From JBCCMQ01 sp039026235 (GTDB lineage Bacteria > Pseudomonadota > Alphaproteobacteria > Rhodobacterales > Rhodobacteraceae), in NCBI GenBank assembly GCA_039026235.1, contig JBCCMQ010000002.1, forward strand, positions 124,001-188,000: 64,000 nucleotides of DNA, in the 5' to 3' direction. The position numbers were made by a program, and so were the translations under genes. The notes beneath the pieces were generated by a model. The model ran no database searches and was not told the origin of the DNA. It saw only the letters and a list, made by a program, of their open reading frames with translations. Shown here piece by piece: positions 62,142 to 64,000 of the stretch (positions are counted from its first letter, which is position 1; every line of letters starts with the position of its first letter).

Positions 62142-63486
62142 AACGGGGGCGCCGTCCACGCCAGAAAAAGAGATCACGCACCGGCGCGTTCTGGCCATCG
62201 CATTGCCGATTGTCCTTTCGAACGCGACTGTGCCCCTTCTGGGCGCCGTGGACACCGGCGTTGTGGGCCAACTGGGCGAGGCCGCACCGATAGGGGCCGT
62301 TGGCATCGGTGCCGTGATCTTATCGGCAATCTACTGGATATTCGGCTTTCTGCGCATGGGCACCGTCGGGCTCACCGGTCAGGCTGCAGGTGCGGGTGAC
62401 AAAGTCGAAGTATCGGTCATTTTAACGCGTGGCCTCTTCATAGGTGTAACCGGTGGCGTGCTACTGATCGCCTGTCAGACGCCCTTGCTCTGGGCCAGCT
62501 TTTCGATTTCGCCAGCCAGCGATGAAGTGGAAAACCTGGCGCGGCAATACCTTGGCATCCGGATCTGGTCCGCCCCGGCGGCAATCGCGGGTTACGCGGT
62601 CACTGGCTGGTTGATCGGGCAGGAACGAACGAAGTCGGTTTTCGTAATCCAGATCTGGATGAACAGCCTCAACATCGTTCTGGACCTTGTCTTCGTCATG
62701 GCATTCGGCTGGGGTGTCAAAGGCGTGGCGTTCGCGACCTTTCTGGCCGAATGGTCGGGCTTTGTTCTAGGTCTCTGGCTTTGCCGCGATGCCTTTGCGA
62801 ACAAGGCCTGGCGCGACTGGACCCGTGTCCTTGCCCGAAGCAAGCTGGTTCGGCTGGCCAATGTCTCGTCCGATTTGCTGGTCCGTTCGGTGACGTTCGA
62901 ATGCGTCTTTGTCTCATTCATGCTTGTGGGCAGCCGGTTTGGCGACATCACACTTGCAGCCAATCAGATCCTTCTTCAGTTTCTGCATTTTACAGCATTT
63001 GCCTTGGATGGGTTTGCCTTTGCGGCCGAGGCTCTGGTTGCCCAGGCATTTGGCGCCAAGAACCGGACGGCGGTGCGTCTCAGCGCCATCTTCACTTCGT
63101 CCTGGGCCGGTGCGGTAAGCGTGCTGATGACCTTGCTCTTCCTGGCCGGTGGACCGGCGATCATCGATCTCATGTCGACTTCGGAAGGTGTACGCCAAGC
63201 GGCACGTACCTACGTGATTTATGTGGCCTTTGTTCCGATCTTTGGCGTCGCGGCCTTTATGCTGGATGGGATTTTTGTCGGCGCCGTTCGGTCGCGGGAT
63301 ATGCGTAACACGACGCTGATTTCCGGTGCGGCCTATGGCATTTCGGCGCTGCTTTTGCTGCAGCCGCTTGGCAATCACGGTCTCTGGTTCGCGCTCATGG
63401 TTTTCTTTGTTGCGCGCGCGGTGACACTCGGCCTGCGCTACCCGGCGCTGGAAAGATCGGTCGGGTCCGACAGCCACGTCGTATGA
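62134..63486 (+). CDS. MATE-family efflux transporter
   Basis: 450 residues, twelve predicted membrane helices. IVLSNATVPLLGAVDTGVVGQLG and GFLRMGTVGLTGQAAGAGDK are typical MATE text (DinF/NorM type, sodium- or proton-driven). Overlaps the upstream thioesterase by 8 bases. The 3' end overlaps pyrD by 49 bases in the convergent direction. Confidence 0.9.
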   Translation: MAETGAPSTPEKEITHRRVLAIALPIVLSNATVPLLGAVDTGVVGQLGEAAPIGAVGIGAVILSAIYWIFGFLRMGTVGLTGQAAGAGDKVEVSVILTRGLFIGVTGGVLLIACQTPLLWASFSISPASDEVENLARQYLGIRIWSAPAAIAGYAVTGWLIGQERTKSVFVIQIWMNSLNIVLDLVFVMAFGWGVKGVAFATFLAEWSGFVLGLWLCRDAFANKAWRDWTRVLARSKLVRLANVSSDLLVRSVTFECVFVSFMLVGSRFGDITLAANQILLQFLHFTAFALDGFAFAAEALVAQAFGAKNRTAVRLSAIFTSSWAGAVSVLMTLLFLAGGPAIIDLMSTSEGVRQAARTYVIYVAFVPIFGVAAFMLDGIFVGAVRSRDMRNTTLISGAAYGISALLLLQPLGNHGLWFALMVFFVARAVTLGLRYPALERSVGSDSHVV

Positions 63487-64000
63487 TCCGTGCCGACGGC
63501 ATCGGCGACGCAGGCAAAGCCGTCCCTTTTTAACAGCGTGTCGAGACCAACAATTATCTCCCGCACAAGGCCGAGGCCTTGATAGCCCAGCGCCGTATAA
63601 AGTTGCACCGCCGACGCACCAGCCTTGATCTTCGCATAGGCCTGTGCGGCGGATGAGACGCCACCCACACCGATAAGGGGCAGCTGTCCTTCGGTCAGCT
63701 CAAAAAGCTCGGCCAGGATCCTGGTCGACTTCTCAAACAGTGGCTGCCCGGATAACCCTCCGATCTCCGTGCGGCGGCGCGAAGCCAGACCACCACGGTC
63801 TAGGGTCGTATTGGTGGCGATGACGCCGTCGATTTTGAGATCGGTGGCAACGGCGGCAATTCTTCCAAGCTGGGCAGGTGTAAGATCCGGTGCGATCTTT
63901 AGGAAGATCACCGGCTTTTTCTCCAAATGACCACGCACTTCAAGCACCCGTTCAAGGGTGAGCCTGAGCGCCTCTTCTTCCTGAAGATCGCGCAAGTTGG
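63438..64000 (-). CDS. pyrD: Dihydroorotate dehydrogenase (quinone), 5' part missing
   Basis: C-terminal 187 residues; the frame is open to the right edge, so the gene begins beyond the window. NLRDLQ, FLKIAPDLTP, GVIATNTTLDR and GGVSSAAQAYAKIKAGASAVQLYT are class 2 PyrD motifs, the last two the FMN-binding ones. Oxidises dihydroorotate in pyrimidine synthesis. Convergent overlap with the MATE gene end. Confidence 0.92.
   Translation of the reverse strand, partial: NLRDLQEEEALRLTLERVLEVRGHLEKKPVIFLKIAPDLTPAQLGRIAAVATDLKIDGVIATNTTLDRGGLASRRRTEIGGLSGQPLFEKSTRILAELFELTEGQLPLIGVGGVSSAAQAYAKIKAGASAVQLYTALGYQGLGLVREIIVGLDTLLKRDGFACVADAVGTDHTTWLSDPTDLSSAG

Overview
The window looks like a chromosomal segment of a high-GC alphaproteobacterium of the family Rhodobacteraceae (Roseobacter group). 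This rests on a GcrA cell-cycle regulator, two secreted proteins with VPLPA-type exosortase tails, an Flp-pilin-like protein with the GAGTVDW motif, an entericidin lipoprotein, a beta-oxidation cluster with two MerR-family regulators, and propionate-related genes (prpE, meaB). Most of it is housekeeping or metabolic DNA; one stretch (about 25.4-33.6 kb) is clearly accessory. The species cannot be named from the sequence alone.

Layout. 0-9 kb: truncated lipoprotein gene, GT39-like glycosyltransferase, histone-deacetylase-like amidohydrolase, DCC-family protein, M48 lipoprotein, rimO, a small lytic transglycosylase and an AsmA protein. 9-14 kb: gcrA, a lone ABC-2 permease, an EamA transporter, and argD-argF for arginine synthesis. 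14-18.6 kb: Flp-like protein with an acidic low-complexity tail, hrpB helicase, DUF3108 protein. 18.6-22.9 kb: meaB, rpmB (L28) with its own promoter, structured leader and terminator, a CobB sirtuin, and a divergent Lrp regulator/LysE exporter pair with a palindromic operator. 22.9-25.4 kb: a GT-C membrane glycosyltransferase and a GT2 glycosyltransferase.

25.4-33.8 kb is the accessory stretch. It holds a 519-residue protein with Ala/Ser heptad repeats, lepA, an AT-rich island with a lone SIR2-domain protein (possible anti-phage NADase), then two VPLPA-CTERM proteins around an entericidin gene and about 0.9 kb of apparently non-coding DNA with DnaA-box-like sites. The best candidates for something undescribed are the SIR2 gene and the heptad-repeat protein.

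33.8-42.8 kb: alpha/beta hydrolase, glyA, NAD kinase, GMC oxidoreductase, prpE and a malic enzyme-phosphotransacetylase fusion. 42.9-48.6 kb: a tight nucleoside salvage operon (bicupin-cdd-deoA-deoB-add-upp) whose first gene is uncharacterised. 48.6-53.3 kb: small secreted protein, a probable inactive M48-like membrane protein, an acyl-CoA synthetase, and an EamA transporter translationally coupled to a sulfotransferase. 53.4-61.1 kb: a fatty-acid oxidation cluster on the minus strand (fadJ-type multifunctional enzyme, thiolase, GST, acyl-CoA dehydrogenase, MerR regulator) with a TTTACGT-tt-ACGTAAA operator upstream, then a second MerR gene. 61.2-64 kb: two PaaI-type thioesterases and a MATE transporter in an overlapping operon, then pyrD running off the right edge. 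No rRNA, confident tRNA, CRISPR array, insertion sequence or integrase was seen.
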